64,000 nucleotides of DNA. Source: Tritrichomonas musculus. Lineage: Eukaryota; Parabasalia; Tritrichomonadida; Tritrichomonadidae. This document shows positions 63,460-64,000 of this stretch, in pieces; the stretch's first letter is position 1; every line of letters begins with the position of its first letter. Position numbers and translations under genes: made by a program. Below the pieces are notes generated by a model. The model did not search any database and was not told the DNA's origin. It saw only the letters and a program-made list of their open reading frames with translations. The stretch is from the NCBI GenBank assembly GCA_039105265.1, contig JAPFFF010000015.1, positions 2,790,001 through 2,854,000 of the forward strand, in the 5' to 3' direction.

Positions 63460-64000
63460 TGAAATTGGATTGTGTCCACTCGAAATCTATCAAATCATAT
63501 TAAAAGATGACCTTCAAACTTTCACTGAGAAGATCACGCAAAAGGGAACAAAAATGGAATTCAATGATTCTATTCAATTATTGGATTATGAAAGAAGCGA
63601 AAATATAATGAATGCCACAAATTATCTTGAATTAGCGTTCTATGGCTCTGAGAACATATTCTATCAACGTTAATGTTCACTATGCAATCGATGAAAACTG
63701 TTTTTTACTTTCTATAATTAACGGAAATATGAATATCATTCACAAGGGCTTAGAATATATTGAAATAAATGATACTTTATTATTGAAGAGTGACGATGTG
63801 TCTATTAAATACTCTTCAATTACTTGCAATATCTAATAAGTGATCCTTCTTATCTATAACAAGATCAGAAAAATCGTAATTTTCATAAAGCCACTCGAAG
63901 ATTTCAGATTTGCTTTATGAAATTGCACTGAAATATAATAATTTTGACGTTGTTTGTTACTTGCTATTAGAAGGCCTTGATTACACTTGTTTATTTACAT
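63460..64000 (+). pseudogene. Decayed DUF3447/ankyrin gene, continuing past the window
   Basis: The first frame reads EIYQIILKDDLQTFTEKITQ and LEYLELAFYGSENIF-type text (NYLELAFYGSENIFY), the mark of trichomonad ankyrin proteins. The reading then moves to another frame (HYAIDENCFLLSIINGNMNI, 63660-63836), and near 63910-64000 to a third one with LLYEIALKYNNFDVVCYLLL, an ankyrin repeat that runs off the edge. There is no ATG at the beginning, and at least two frame changes break it. It overlaps the start of the minus-strand remnant at about 63455. Confidence 0.6.

Overview
The window looks like nuclear DNA of a trichomonad (parabasalid) protist, most likely a Tritrichomonas-type species. The evidence is the very AT-rich intergenic DNA, the absence of recognisable canonical introns, and the gene families: BspA-like leucine-rich-repeat (LRR_5) proteins, DUF3447/ankyrin proteins fused to BspA-type LRRs, BTB-like proteins with a C-terminal F5/8 type C (discoidin) domain, a tubby-like protein, a ricin-type lectin, and a beta-helix membrane protein with Ser/Phe repeats and a Tyr-rich tail. 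The species is an inference; no rRNA gene is present.

Layout. 1-9.7 kb: the 3' end of a BspA LRR gene, a ricin-lectin gene (-), a degraded gene, a histidine-phosphatase-like gene, a possible C2-like gene, a tubby-like gene (-) and a DDE transposase-like gene. 9.7-12 kb is nearly gene-free. 12-22 kb: two DUF3447+LRR genes, a broken BspA gene, a tRNA-Glu, a 1.25-kb TA-flanked inverted-repeat element and a head-to-head pair of small paralogues. 22-27 kb: tRNA-Lys, a beta-helix gene fragment, tRNA-Leu, a PPP-family phosphatase with a large insertion, and AT-rich DNA with a MITE-like repeat. 28-31 kb: a 973-residue BspA LRR gene. 31-38 kb: repeat debris, an unrecognised split gene, a short LRR remnant, an inverted-repeat element touching the start of a BTB/coiled-coil/discoidin gene. 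38.4-49.2 kb: a third DUF3447+LRR gene cut in two by an 8.1-kb foldback-type Mutator-like element (MULE). 49.5-51.5 kb: a surface adhesin-like gene (-). 51.5-59 kb: gene-free DNA packed with short inverted-repeat elements. 59-64 kb: a small membrane protein, a second discoidin-domain protein, an unassigned coding remnant and the start of an ankyrin-type pseudogene.

The main discovery is the MULE at 38715-46847. It has a 9-bp target duplication (TTTTAAATG), a 692-residue transposase with D, D, C-x2-H, E and a SWIM-like zinc motif, and giant terminal inverted repeats. Each terminal repeat has a 331-bp unique outer part followed by a 135-bp satellite: 17 copies on the left arm, 21 on the right. 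The outer parts differ at only two bases, so the insertion is very young. It sits inside a DUF3447+LRR gene whose reading frame matches on both sides once one target copy is counted.

The second recurrent signal is that all three DUF3447+LRR genes are interrupted by about 100-230 bp of non-coding DNA at the same domain boundary, without canonical splice signals. Host genes here appear to be single transcription units on both strands. Several have TCA-type initiator-like sequences just before the start codon, as known for trichomonads. No operons or CRISPR arrays are seen.
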